Positions 8,658-16,738 of a DNA stretch of 64,000 nucleotides are shown here, in pieces; positions within the stretch are counted from its first letter, which is position 1, and each line of letters begins with the position of its first letter. Below the pieces are notes generated by a model. The model did no database searches. It had not been told where the DNA came from and saw only the letters and a program-made list of their open reading frames with translations. The position numbers and the translations under genes were made by a program. This DNA comes from Natronosalvus halobius (GTDB lineage Archaea > Halobacteriota > Halobacteria > Halobacteriales > Natrialbaceae): assembly GCF_024138145.1 (NCBI RefSeq), contig NZ_CP099997.1, positions 2,170,001-2,234,000 of the forward strand, written 5' to 3'.

Positions 8658-9698
8658 ATGCCGGTTCGGTCCGTACGATCGCTCGTGGCACGGCCGCTTC
8701 GCTTTCGATACTCGCCCCAGCGCTGGTCCGACCAGCGCGTCAGACAGGAGATTTTCAACCCGCTAAACGGTAACATCGGGGCTCGAGACGCCGGTCCGTG
8801 GTACGCCATCGGCGATCAGTGGGACACCCATCGATTCGAGATGGCCAACGGCGACATTGCCCTCTTCGCTCGGTCAGACGACGACGCCTACTGGATGGGT
8901 AACACCGAAACGCCCTCGTCGCTCTGGCGAACGGACAAGTACGCCTGGGAGGACGTCCCCTACCAGGTCGCCCGGTGGGCCCAGCGGGAACTTCTCGCGA
9001 CGCTCCACGAGCGCGAGTCCTGGCTGGCCGACTACCCGTACCTCTCGTGGTTCTTCCTCCCGGTGTTCATGTCCAAAGACGGCCGCAAGTCGACGCGAGC
9101 GTTCTTCCGCGAACACGCCGCGGGCTTCCCCGACGCGGGCCGGCGAGAAGCGACACGCTTCATCGAGGAAATCCTCGAGACCGGCGCGCTCGACCCCTAT
9201 CGTGACGTGATGGCAGGCAAACTCGGCACGAGCCCGCACGTCGACCGGGTTCGCATGAGCGCAGCGATGGCGGAGTTCATCGCAGCGAAGATTCTCGTCG
9301 ACGCCGGCTACGAGATCACGCCTGAGATCGAGGTGACGACGGGCCACTCGCTCGACTATCGAGCCGAGGACGCCGCGACCGGCACGAACGTGCTGGTCGA
9401 GGTCACCCGCCCCCAGCCGCCTGCCAACCGCGCCGCCGCGGGCCCCGTCGCCGCCGTCAGAGACACCGCCGAGACGAAGACCAGCGGCCAGCTGGCAAAT
9501 CACGGCGGCGGCGCGACCCTGTTCGTCGACTGCTCGAGTTTCCCCGACGACGCCTGGGCGGCCGTTCGGGGCGAACAACCGGACGTTCGCCACCGGCCCG
9601 CGGTGGTCTACCGCGCTCGGCCCGACGGGCGCGTCGAGGGGTATCAGAAGGGGTCGGTACCGCTCGACCTCGGGGACGCGATTTCGTTTGTCGACTGA
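8658..9698 (+). CDS. DUF5784-like haloarchaeal protein, possible nuclease fold
   Basis: A 346-residue protein conserved in haloarchaea (I believe DUF5784). Residues 8-110 contain conserved FRYSPQRWSDQRV and WYAIGDQWDTHRFEM. The C-terminal part (about 205-300) runs through a helix AMAEFIAAKILVDAGYEI, then LDYRAED and VLVEVTRP, which is the spacing and hydrophobic pattern of a PD-(D/E)xK-type restriction-endonuclease-like core (Asp, then Glu-x-Thr in place of Glu-x-Lys). That assignment is my inference. The ATG at 8658 follows a short divergent promoter region. Confidence 0.78.
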   Translation: MPVRSVRSLVARPLRFRYSPQRWSDQRVRQEIFNPLNGNIGARDAGPWYAIGDQWDTHRFEMANGDIALFARSDDDAYWMGNTETPSSLWRTDKYAWEDVPYQVARWAQRELLATLHERESWLADYPYLSWFFLPVFMSKDGRKSTRAFFREHAAGFPDAGRREATRFIEEILETGALDPYRDVMAGKLGTSPHVDRVRMSAAMAEFIAAKILVDAGYEITPEIEVTTGHSLDYRAEDAATGTNVLVEVTRPQPPANRAAAGPVAAVRDTAETKTSGQLANHGGGATLFVDCSSFPDDAWAAVRGEQPDVRHRPAVVYRARPDGRVEGYQKGSVPLDLGDAISFVD

Positions 9699-9715
9699 GC
9701 GGGTCGCGTGACCAG

Positions 9716-10399
9716 CTACTGTGCGCTCACGCTGACCCAGCTGGGCCCTGGTGTGATAGGGAGATCGTATACCCGAATTCTGACCCCACACCCGTCGTTC
9801 TTGTAGCTCAACTCCGCCGCACTGATCGCGAGAAAGGCAGCCAGAGCGGCGAGAACTCCGGCCGCTACGGTACCTGCTCCAGTGGCTGAGGCAATCCAAC
9901 TGGCGAGCCCCGAAACGGCAGCCCCCTGGCTGGCTCGCGTTGCGACGTATTCAGTATCTTCGTCATTGAGGTAGAAATAATAGGTCGCGTATGGCCGTGT
10001 CAGCCCTGGCAATTTGTAGTCGAAGGCAGTCGTTCCACAATAAGTACCTACCCCTCCGTCGGTCAAGGAAACGTACTCCTCGCGGGCCAAGTCGGTTGGG
10101 TTCGCAAAGACGTCACCCTTATGTCTCTCGAAGGTGAGATATCCCTCCTGTTTCTCGTCGTTGAGTCCTTCAAGTATCCGGTCGAGATTATAGGTGGCAG
10201 TTTGTGCACTCGAAATGCCCTCACCCGACTCATCTAATGTCAGTTCTCCGTTTTCGAGTACGATTGCAGTTTGACCGCCGTTGGATCGCCCATCGGCGCT
10301 ACCTACCCCCGTCGCCCCGAACATCGTGAAACCAGCTACTGCGATGGTGCTACTAATAAATCGGCGTCGTCCTGTCCGTCGTTTAATTTCCTTTACCAT
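9716..10399 (-). CDS. Tat-exported protein with hydrophobic C-terminal hairpin
   Basis: A 227-residue protein with a clear Tat motif (GRRRFISSTIAVAGFTM, residues 10-26), a polar middle region with YVSLTDGG and a conserved-looking Cys in GTYCGTTAFDY, and an Ala/Gly-rich hydrophobic stretch from about residue 160 to 197. It ends in a short polar tail with a second Cys (NDGCGVRIRVYDLP). An exported protein whose C-terminal part could insert into membranes recalls bacteriocin-like precursors, but I recognise no named family. A TATA-like element at 10419-10431 is centred about 26 bases before the ATG, predicting a leaderless transcript. Codon use and local AT content differ from the neighbours. 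Confidence 0.72.
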   Translation of the reverse strand: MVKEIKRRTGRRRFISSTIAVAGFTMFGATGVGSADGRSNGGQTAIVLENGELTLDESGEGISSAQTATYNLDRILEGLNDEKQEGYLTFERHKGDVFANPTDLAREEYVSLTDGGVGTYCGTTAFDYKLPGLTRPYATYYFYLNDEDTEYVATRASQGAAVSGLASWIASATGAGTVAAGVLAALAAFLAISAAELSYKNDGCGVRIRVYDLPITPGPSWVSVSAQ

Positions 10400-10418
10400 C
10401 GTGTAATTAGTTGTACTT

Positions 10419-10431
10419 ATATTTAATATAT
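10419..10431 (-). promoter_or_regulatory. TATA-box promoter of the exported protein
   Basis: On the minus strand this reads as a run of TATA and TTAAATATA centred about 26 bases upstream of the ATG at 10399. That is the distance from an archaeal TATA box to the transcription start, so the message probably begins at or next to the start codon. The surrounding 100 bases are strongly AT-rich. Confidence 0.6.
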
Positions 10432-10565
10432 ATTCCTATTTCATATTAGTAAATATTTTTGTGTAGATTTATAATACGTTAGTTAGAAAGGGTGTGGTTC
10501 TGAGGAGGTCCTCAGCTAAAAGGTGACGAGACTTTGTTGACGCTAAAACTATCCGAAAAGGTGAG

Positions 10566-10742
10566 TTAAGATATGATGGATAGTCCTCGACTTGCAAAAT
10601 AGAATGTCACAGTTCCAAGGACGACAGTTGCGACTAGGGCCCACAACTGTCCTTCGGTCGAATTTGCATTCAGAACGGTGAAAAGTGAGGCCACAGCGGC
10701 GATAGCAGTCAAGCCGGCTATTATCAGTGTTTTTTCGACCAT
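10566..10742 (-). CDS. 58-residue two-helix membrane protein
   Basis: A short gene below the usual length cut-off, found by reading the minus strand from the ATG at 10742 to TAA at 10566. The 58 residues start MVEKTLIIAGLTAIAAV and form two hydrophobic helices (about 5-24 and 32-50) joined by a short polar turn (NANSTEGQ) and ending SRGLSIIS. A TATA-like element at 10766-10773 is centred about 27 bases before the ATG, as for a leaderless archaeal gene. It lies directly upstream of, and in the same direction as, the exported hydrophobic protein at 9716-10399. A small membrane protein in this position could be an immunity or partner protein; this is inference. Confidence 0.6.
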   Translation of the reverse strand: MVEKTLIIAGLTAIAAVASLFTVLNANSTEGQLWALVATVVLGTVTFYFASRGLSIIS

Positions 10743-10765
10743 GGTGATTACTACTAAATCCTACA

Positions 10766-10773
10766 TTATAATA
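10766..10773 (-). promoter_or_regulatory. TATA box of the 58-residue membrane protein
   Basis: The minus strand reads TATTATAA here, centred about 27 bases before the ATG at 10742. The position predicts a transcription start at the initiation codon, which supports the short open reading frame as a real gene. Confidence 0.55.
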
Positions 10774-10810
10774 GTGACGAGATGGTGGAATTTATAGTCC
10801 TTATCCGGAA

Positions 10811-11098
10811 TTAGAACGACATCGGCACGGGCGCGTACGGACTACCGAGCGGCGTCGGATCCCGGTCGGAGTAACCAACGCGACCGACCGCCTTGTCGCT
10901 CACCGCGGAGTAGACCGCCAGTTGGGCGTCGTCGGCGGACTCGAACGTCTCGCCCTCGAGGCGGCCGAGTACGTCACCGAGTTGCTCGGACCCGTTCGGG
11001 AGTTCGAGGTCCCGGTCGCCGTAGGCCTCGATCAGTTCCTCCGTCGTCGCGGGGTACTCGTGGGCGTCGATGAACTCGCTGGTTCGGTTACGAAACAT
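10811..11098 (-). CDS. DUF5789-like haloarchaeal protein
   Basis: A 95-residue protein containing HEYPATTEELIEAYGD, LPNGSEQLGDVLGRL and a GYSDRDPTPLG tail. This is the layout of a small haloarchaeal family I believe is DUF5789; its function is unknown. I chose the ATG at 11098 (MFRNRTSE) over the longer frame from 11197 because the family begins here. An AT-rich TATA-like element near 11121-11130 is about 27 bases upstream, predicting a leaderless transcript. It closes the AT-rich islet, although its own codon use is normal for the genome. Confidence 0.75.
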   Translation of the reverse strand: MFRNRTSEFIDAHEYPATTEELIEAYGDRDLELPNGSEQLGDVLGRLEGETFESADDAQLAVYSAVSDKAVGRVGYSDRDPTPLGSPYAPVPMSF

Positions 11099-11362
11099 TA
11101 CAGCCAGACCAACCTGAACAATAATTATAAACATTGTCCATAAACATCTCCCAGGAGGGCTGTATTCCTTTGATTCATTAATGACCCCTAGAGTCACCTG
11201 TCGATTGGCCTATTTCTCGTATGAGAGGCGATCTAGTTATTGATATAGGAAATATAGTAAGGACAGTCGATCGGCGTGTTCGTCGATGGCCCCCGAGACG
11301 AGCACCCGACCCGTCCCGAAGGAACTGACAACCGCTTTAACGTCGGCCCGTCAGCACCCACT

Positions 11363-12154
11363 ATGCCCTACGCCGACCTTCACGTTCACACGACGCGCTC
11401 GGACGGCAGCCTCGAACTCGCCGACGTCCCCGCTGCCGCCCGCCGCGCCGATATCTCCGTTGTCGCCATCACCGACCACGACCGCCTCCAGCCATTCGAC
11501 GAAACGGTCGTCGAGCGCGACGGCGTCACGCTCGTCCAGGGGATCGAACTCCGCGTCGAAACCGAGGAGGGCCAGCGCGTCGACCTGCTCGGCTACGGCG
11601 TCGAGCGAACCGACGCCCTGGTCGCCGAAACCGAACGCATTCAGCGAGATCGGCGTGAACGCGGGCGGAAGATCGTAGAGAGCGTGGAGGAACGACTGCG
11701 GATCGACCTCGGTCTCGATGTGGACACCGGCTTCGGCCGTCCGCACGTCGCTCGAGCCATCGCCAGCCATCCCGATTCGGGCTACGACTACAGAGGAGCG
11801 TTCGATCACCTCATCGGGAACGACGGGCCCTGTTACGTGCCGCGGGACGTCACGTCGTTCTCGGAGGGACGCGAGATCCTCGTCGAGGCCTGTTCGATCG
11901 TCTCGCTGGCTCACCCTCTGCGATACCCCGATCCCGAATCCGCACTCGCGCTGACCGCCGATCTCGACGCCGTCGAGCTGGCCTACCCCTACGGTCGCGA
12001 GGTCGACCTCGAGCCAGTCGAGCGAACCATCGAGCGCTACGACCTGCTCGCGACCGGGGGGACGGACGCTCACGAGACGGAACTGGGCGTCGCCGGGTTG
12101 TCACAGGCGGAGTACGAGGCCCTCGAGTTTCCCGTTCCCGTCGAGGGCGTCTGA
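11363..12154 (+). CDS. PHP-domain phosphoesterase
   Basis: A 263-residue metal-dependent phosphoesterase of the PHP family. The metal-binding motif DLHVHTTRSDG lies at residues 5-15, ITDHDRLQPF near residue 39, and further ligands are in SLAHPLRYPD near residue 178 and GGTDAHE near residue 233. Relatives include the nucleoside 3',5'-bisphosphate phosphatase/RNase AM group and trpH-type proteins, so a nucleotide or short-RNA substrate is plausible. The frame is open to 11276 but the conserved strand starts at MPYADLHVH, and a TATA-like CTTTAACG lies about 28 bases upstream of this ATG. Confidence 0.9.
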   Translation: MPYADLHVHTTRSDGSLELADVPAAARRADISVVAITDHDRLQPFDETVVERDGVTLVQGIELRVETEEGQRVDLLGYGVERTDALVAETERIQRDRRERGRKIVESVEERLRIDLGLDVDTGFGRPHVARAIASHPDSGYDYRGAFDHLIGNDGPCYVPRDVTSFSEGREILVEACSIVSLAHPLRYPDPESALALTADLDAVELAYPYGREVDLEPVERTIERYDLLATGGTDAHETELGVAGLSQAEYEALEFPVPVEGV

Positions 12155-12166
12155 GGGAGCGGATAC

Positions 12167-13039
12167 TTACGTCTCGGTCTCAGTTCCGGTTTCCTCGGCC
12201 TCAGTCTCGGTCTCGGATGGCTCACCCTGCTCGTCTCGAGTCGCCTCCTTCGCATCCTCGAGCCACTCCGGAGCCGTGACGTTCAGGTCGGGGTCACCGA
12301 CGCGAGCGGTCGACAGTTCGACGACCTCCGTGAACGTCTCCTGTCTGACGGTCTGGTACTCCCAGCGAAAAGACGCCACGTAGCCCTCCTCGTGGACGAC
12401 CGCGCGCATCGAGGCGTTCTCCCTGTTGGAGAAATCCGGACTGAGATCGGACGACTCGAGGACGTAGTACGTCTCGCCCTCGCGTTCGGCGCGCGCCACA
12501 GACACGTTCTTCATCGAGTCGAGACCCTGTTGAACGGCGCCGACACCCAGGAATGCCGAGGAGAAACCGGCCGCCCGATCGTAGTGAACTGAGCCGTCCG
12601 TGCTTCGGGTGCGGAGGTATGTCTCGTTCGCGTGCCAGACGTCCTGTTGGCTGACGTAACTGGCTTCGTCCTCCGTGTCAACGTAGTCAAAACGCACGTA
12701 ACTGAGTATCGGCCCGTCAGCTTCACCGGTCGTGTTCAGTCGGTGCTCTTGAGCGACGGAGCCATTCGAGCGATACCTCGTCGTGGTCTGTTCGAGGCTG
12801 AAGTGTCGGTCTGAGAGCGCGCTGGCGTGGGCCCCGGCGAGCTTGTGTGAACTCGTCACGCCCTCGCTCGTGAGTCCTGGAAGCAGTTCGTCGGGCTCCG
12901 GGGGCTCCGGATCGATCGGCTCGTCGACACCGTAGGGCTCTCGATCTGAATCTCCGACACCCGAGCCGAACGCGCTGCAACCGGCAAGGAGGATGACCAG
13001 GAGAATCACGAGACCAGCACGGGAGGCGCTACCCTGCAT
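12167..13039 (-). CDS. Haloarchaeal lipoprotein with acidic tail
   Basis: A 290-residue lipoprotein: a hydrophobic Sec-type signal ends in LLAGC (Cys21), so the mature protein is probably lipid-anchored outside the membrane. The mature part has many N-glycosylation sequons (N-G-S, N-T-T, N-E-T, N-V-S, N-A-S, N-V-T), and resembles haloarchaeal DUF7537-type lipoproteins that track Sec lipoboxes; the DUF assignment is tentative. It ends in about 20 residues of Glu-Thr repeats coded by hexamer-like repeats. Convergent with the PHP gene, with 12 bases between the stops. Confidence 0.75.
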   Translation of the reverse strand: MQGSASRAGLVILLVILLAGCSAFGSGVGDSDREPYGVDEPIDPEPPEPDELLPGLTSEGVTSSHKLAGAHASALSDRHFSLEQTTTRYRSNGSVAQEHRLNTTGEADGPILSYVRFDYVDTEDEASYVSQQDVWHANETYLRTRSTDGSVHYDRAAGFSSAFLGVGAVQQGLDSMKNVSVARAEREGETYYVLESSDLSPDFSNRENASMRAVVHEEGYVASFRWEYQTVRQETFTEVVELSTARVGDPDLNVTAPEWLEDAKEATRDEQGEPSETETEAEETGTETET

Positions 13040-13169
13040 TATCGACCTGTATACAGGATGTTATCTTACGCGTTTGGGTTGGGGCCGCGTCGTCGTGTCG
13101 GCGGACATCGGAGTGGGCCCGTCGGACGAGAACGGAGGGTTCAATGCAACTGGTGCCATACAGGGCCGT

Positions 13170-13334
13170 ATGAACTGCCACTACTGCGACCAGGAAGCCG
13201 CTTTCGCCGCCGAGTCCGACGGGCTCAGGGTCGGCCTCTGCGAGGAGCACTTCCGGGAGCGGTTGCAGGAGCTCGCCGAGGCAGACGGTCTCGAGACGCT
13301 GAAAGAACGAGTCAACGTCGACCGCGCGGAGTGA
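13170..13334 (+). CDS. DUF6757-like small zinc-finger protein
   Basis: A 54-residue protein beginning MNCHYCDQEAAF, with a second metal-binding pair Cys and His in VGLCEEHF. CxxC plus CxxxH suggests one zinc site. The protein ends in a charged helix (RLQELAEADGLETLKERV). It matches a haloarchaeal family I recall as DUF6757; function unknown. The ATG at 13170 puts the first Cys at residue 3, and the longer upstream frame looks non-coding. Confidence 0.8.
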   Translation: MNCHYCDQEAAFAAESDGLRVGLCEEHFRERLQELAEADGLETLKERVNVDRAE

Positions 13335-13356
13335 AAAAACGCCGCTTGCGCCCTTT

Positions 13357-13768
<412 letters not shown>

Positions 13769-13867
13769 AAGCGCAGGACGTGAAGGCCTCTCGATTTTCT
13801 GACTATTCTTCGCTGCGGTAGGCTATATATTGGACGAGAGGAGAACACGACCATTCGAACGGTGATC

Positions 13868-14506
13868 TCAACAGACCGGCTTCGGGTTCGCTCCCAGTCC
13901 TTCGAGGGTCTCGACGTACTCGCCGTAGGCCGCCTCGATTGCTCCCGTCGCGGCTTCTTTCGCCCGGTTCCAGTCCTCCTCGGATTCACAGACCGTCGAG
14001 AGCGCCTCGAGCGTCACCTCGCGTTGGGTCTCGAGATCGTCGCCGAAGTCCCGGAAGACCTGTGCGGTCCGGGGGTCGGCGCTGCCGACGAAGAAGCCGA
14101 CGGTCTGGCTCTTCGAGCGGTCACTGGCGAGGATACGGCCGAGGAGACCGCCCAGCCGCGAGACGGTGTCCTCGCGCTCGCGAAGGAACTCGTGGAGCGC
14201 GGGCGTCTCCGCTTCCCCGGGGTCGAGATCGTCCTCGAGGAGGTCGGTGACGGTCTCGTAGTGGTCGCGCTCGTCGCTCGCGGCCGAGGCGAAGGCCCGG
14301 CGAGCGCCGTCGTGGGGTTCGTCGTCGGCCCACGCCTCGAACGTCCGCCAGGCGGCGTACTCGGCATCCGCGGCCGCCCGGAGGACGGGGTCGGTGTCGA
14401 TGTCGCCCTCGGTCGCGGCGTACAACGACTTCGAGGAGCCGAGTCGGGAGAGGGGAGTCCGGTTCTCGTCTTCGATGGTCTCGGGGAACGTGTCGGTGTC
14501 GGTCAT
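13868..14506 (-). CDS. Ferritin/rubrerythrin-like haloarchaeal protein
   Basis: A 212-residue helical protein. Residues 40-110 contain AAADAEYAAWRTFEAWA and SAASDERDHYETV, an E...DExxHYE pattern of the ferritin-like four-helix fold that can bind a di-iron centre. Homologues in databases are often labelled rubrerythrin-like, or wrongly as a transcription antitermination factor; I see no RNA-binding or NusG-type motif. It follows the iron-box ferredoxin on the same strand, but the box lies at its 3' side and is unlikely to control it. Function beyond possible iron or redox handling is unknown. Confidence 0.75.
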   Translation of the reverse strand: MTDTDTFPETIEDENRTPLSRLGSSKSLYAATEGDIDTDPVLRAAADAEYAAWRTFEAWADDEPHDGARRAFASAASDERDHYETVTDLLEDDLDPGEAETPALHEFLREREDTVSRLGGLLGRILASDRSKSQTVGFFVGSADPRTAQVFRDFGDDLETQREVTLEALSTVCESEEDWNRAKEAATGAIEAAYGEYVETLEGLGANPKPVC

Positions 14507-14670
14507 GAGTCTGTGTAAACGATGGACGCGGAGAATCGTGTTTCTATCGCCCTATCGCCGTAATCGGCGAGAGCCGCTCACGACGGCGGACGAATTTAGC
14601 GGATTCGGTGCTCGAACGGTCGTTTTCGGGTTCTCGAGTCTCGATTGCACCGGGTCGGGTTCGGCCCCGT

Positions 14671-15537
14671 TCAACTCCCGTCGCCGGTCTCGATTGGCGC
14701 GTTGACGAGGTTGCCCCACTCGGTCCAGGAGCCGTCGTAGTTGACGGCGTCCTCGTAGCCCAGCAGTTCGTGAAGCGCGAACCAGGCGACCGAAGAGCGC
14801 TCGCCGATGCGGCAGTAGGCGACGGTCGTCTCGTCGCCGTCGATGCCCTCCTCGCCGTACAGTTCCTCGAGTTCGTCGCGACTCTTGAACGTGCCGTCGT
14901 CGTCGGTCACGGCCGCCCAGGAGATGTTCTTCGCGCCGGGGACGTGGCCGCCACGCTGGGCGGTCTCCTGCAGTCCCGGAGGCGCGAGGACTTCGCCGGA
15001 GAACTCCTCGGGCGAGCGGACGTCGACGAGCGGGAGACCCTTGTCGATGGCGTTCTCGACGTCGTCGCGGTAGGCGCGGATGGACTCGCGCGGGCCGGAC
15101 GCATCGTAATCGACGGCGGAGAACTCGGGGACCTCGTCGGTCGTCGGGTAGTCGTTCTCGAGCCAGTACTCGCGGCCGCCGTCGAGCAGGCGGACGTCGT
15201 CGTGACCGTAGTACTTGAACTGCCAGTAGGTGTAGGCGGCGAACCAGTTGGCGTTGTCGCCGTACAGCACGACCGTCGAGTCGTCGCTGACGCCGTGACT
15301 GCCCAGCAGGTCCTCGAAGTCCTCCTTCGAGAGGATGTCGCGCGTCGTCTGGTCCTGGAGCTGGGTCTCCCAGTTGAACCCGATGGCGCCGGGGGCGTGG
15401 CTCTCGTCGTAAGCCTCGGTGTCTACGTCGACTTCGAGCAGTCGGTACTCGGGGTCGTCGCTCTCGAACTGATCGAGTCGGTCGGCCACCCAGTCGGCGG
15501 TGACCAGGACGTCGTTGGCGTAGGTGTCGTCTGCCAT
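14671..15537 (-). CDS. Two-domain rhodanese (sulfurtransferase)
   Basis: A 288-residue tandem-rhodanese sulfurtransferase that moves sulfane sulphur, classically from thiosulfate to cyanide or a thiol. The N-terminal domain (about 1-130) lacks a catalytic Cys. The C-terminal domain has the catalytic loop CRIGERSS with Cys242. VDVRSPEEFSG and GHVPGAKNISW are the standard CH2A/CH2B motifs. The ATG at 15537 was chosen over the longer upstream frame. It is divergent from a second, related two-domain rhodanese. Confidence 0.9.
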   Translation of the reverse strand: MADDTYANDVLVTADWVADRLDQFESDDPEYRLLEVDVDTEAYDESHAPGAIGFNWETQLQDQTTRDILSKEDFEDLLGSHGVSDDSTVVLYGDNANWFAAYTYWQFKYYGHDDVRLLDGGREYWLENDYPTTDEVPEFSAVDYDASGPRESIRAYRDDVENAIDKGLPLVDVRSPEEFSGEVLAPPGLQETAQRGGHVPGAKNISWAAVTDDDGTFKSRDELEELYGEEGIDGDETTVAYCRIGERSSVAWFALHELLGYEDAVNYDGSWTEWGNLVNAPIETGDGS

Positions 15538-15776
15538 GGCCGGTACAATGGGGACGGCACGGAAAGCGACTGGCGAATCGGCCAATACGGTCGTCGCTCG
15601 ACCATACTGGCTAATCTTGCCGCCACTTCGAAGCGCCTCGGGACCGCGACCGGCGTTCTCGAGGCGTTTCCGACCGATCGAGTCCCGGGTTCGGACATTC
15701 TTGCCGCTACCTCGGTCAGACGGGGACACCTGCCGTGACCGGTGGTCTCTGGAGCCTCGACGACGAATCCTCGTCG

Positions 15777-16634
15777 ATGAGCGAGACCATCGTCGCCTCG
15801 GTCGACTGGCTCGAAGCCCACCGGGAGAACCCGTCGGTCCGTCTCCTGGACGTGCGCGACGCCTGGGAGTTCGACGGCATCGGTCACCTTCCGGGAGCGG
15901 TGAACCTCCCGTTCGACGCGTTTCGCGACCGCGAGAGCGACGACCCGGGGACGCTTCCGGGGCAATCGGTCATCGAATCCCTCCTGGGTTCGGCTGGCAT
16001 CGAGCCCGCGGACACCGTCGTGGTCTACGACGACACCTACGGCGTCTTCGCCGCCCGGGTGCTCGTCACTCTCCGGCTCTACGGCCACGACGACGTTCGC
16101 CTGCTCGAGACCGATTACAGCGGCTGGGCCCGCGAGCACGAGACGTCCCAGGAGCCGACGGCGTTCGAGGAAACTGCGTACGAGGCGTGGCCGCTGGACC
16201 TCGACCTCGACAAGAACCGCGAACGCGAACACGACCGCGACCGCGAACGCGAGACGAGCCCCCTGGTCGAAACCGAGATGATCGAGGCCGTGCTCGAGGA
16301 ACCCGACTCGGACGAACACGTCCTGGTCGATACGCGCGAGCGCGAGGAGTTCGAGACGGGGCACCTGCCGGGGGCTGTCCGCTTCGACTGGCGCTCGACC
16401 GTCGACGAGGACCGCCGTCGGCTCAAATCTAGGGACGACCTCGAAGACCTGTTCGCCGACTACGGGGTCACGCCCGACAGACGGGTGATCCTCTACTGCA
16501 ACACGGCGCGCCGGATCAGCCACACGTACGTCGTCCTCCGCTGGCTCGGGTTCGAGCGGGTCGGCTTCTACGAGGGGAGCCTGACCGAGTGGGAGGCTCG
16601 AGACGGCGTGATCGAGCGGGGAGCGAGCGGGTGA
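15777..16634 (+). CDS. Second two-domain rhodanese (sulfurtransferase)
   Basis: A 285-residue tandem-rhodanese protein, divergent from and related to the one at 14671-15537. Motifs are LLDVRDAWEFDGIGHLPGA in the first domain, DTREREEFETGHLPGAVRF in the second, and the catalytic loop CNTARR with Cys241. The loop differs from the CRIGERSS loop of its partner, so acceptor specificity probably differs. An Arg/Glu/Asp/His-rich linker near residues 145-165 comes from repeated GACCGCGAACGC-type DNA. A GTG at 15735 is an alternative start; the ATG at 15777 (MSETIVAS) fits the family. Confidence 0.88.
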   Translation: MSETIVASVDWLEAHRENPSVRLLDVRDAWEFDGIGHLPGAVNLPFDAFRDRESDDPGTLPGQSVIESLLGSAGIEPADTVVVYDDTYGVFAARVLVTLRLYGHDDVRLLETDYSGWAREHETSQEPTAFEETAYEAWPLDLDLDKNREREHDRDRERETSPLVETEMIEAVLEEPDSDEHVLVDTREREEFETGHLPGAVRFDWRSTVDEDRRRLKSRDDLEDLFADYGVTPDRRVILYCNTARRISHTYVVLRWLGFERVGFYEGSLTEWEARDGVIERGASG

Positions 16635-16738
16635 GCGTACGTCCACGAGTACGTGAGCGTACGACGCGAAACCGGGCCGTGTGGAGGCGTCCCGCACGGA
16701 CAAAGGGCTTAACCGGCCCGACGAAGTACACTCGAGGC

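Noticed and set aside
9716-11275. Integrated virus or plasmid
   Set aside because: The islet is AT-rich, but there is no integrase, no tRNA target site, no capsid or replication gene and no flanking direct repeats that I can see.
13868-14506. Transcription antitermination factor
   Set aside because: Homologues sometimes carry this label, but the sequence is helical with a ferritin-like ExxH pattern and lacks any NusG or NusB motif.
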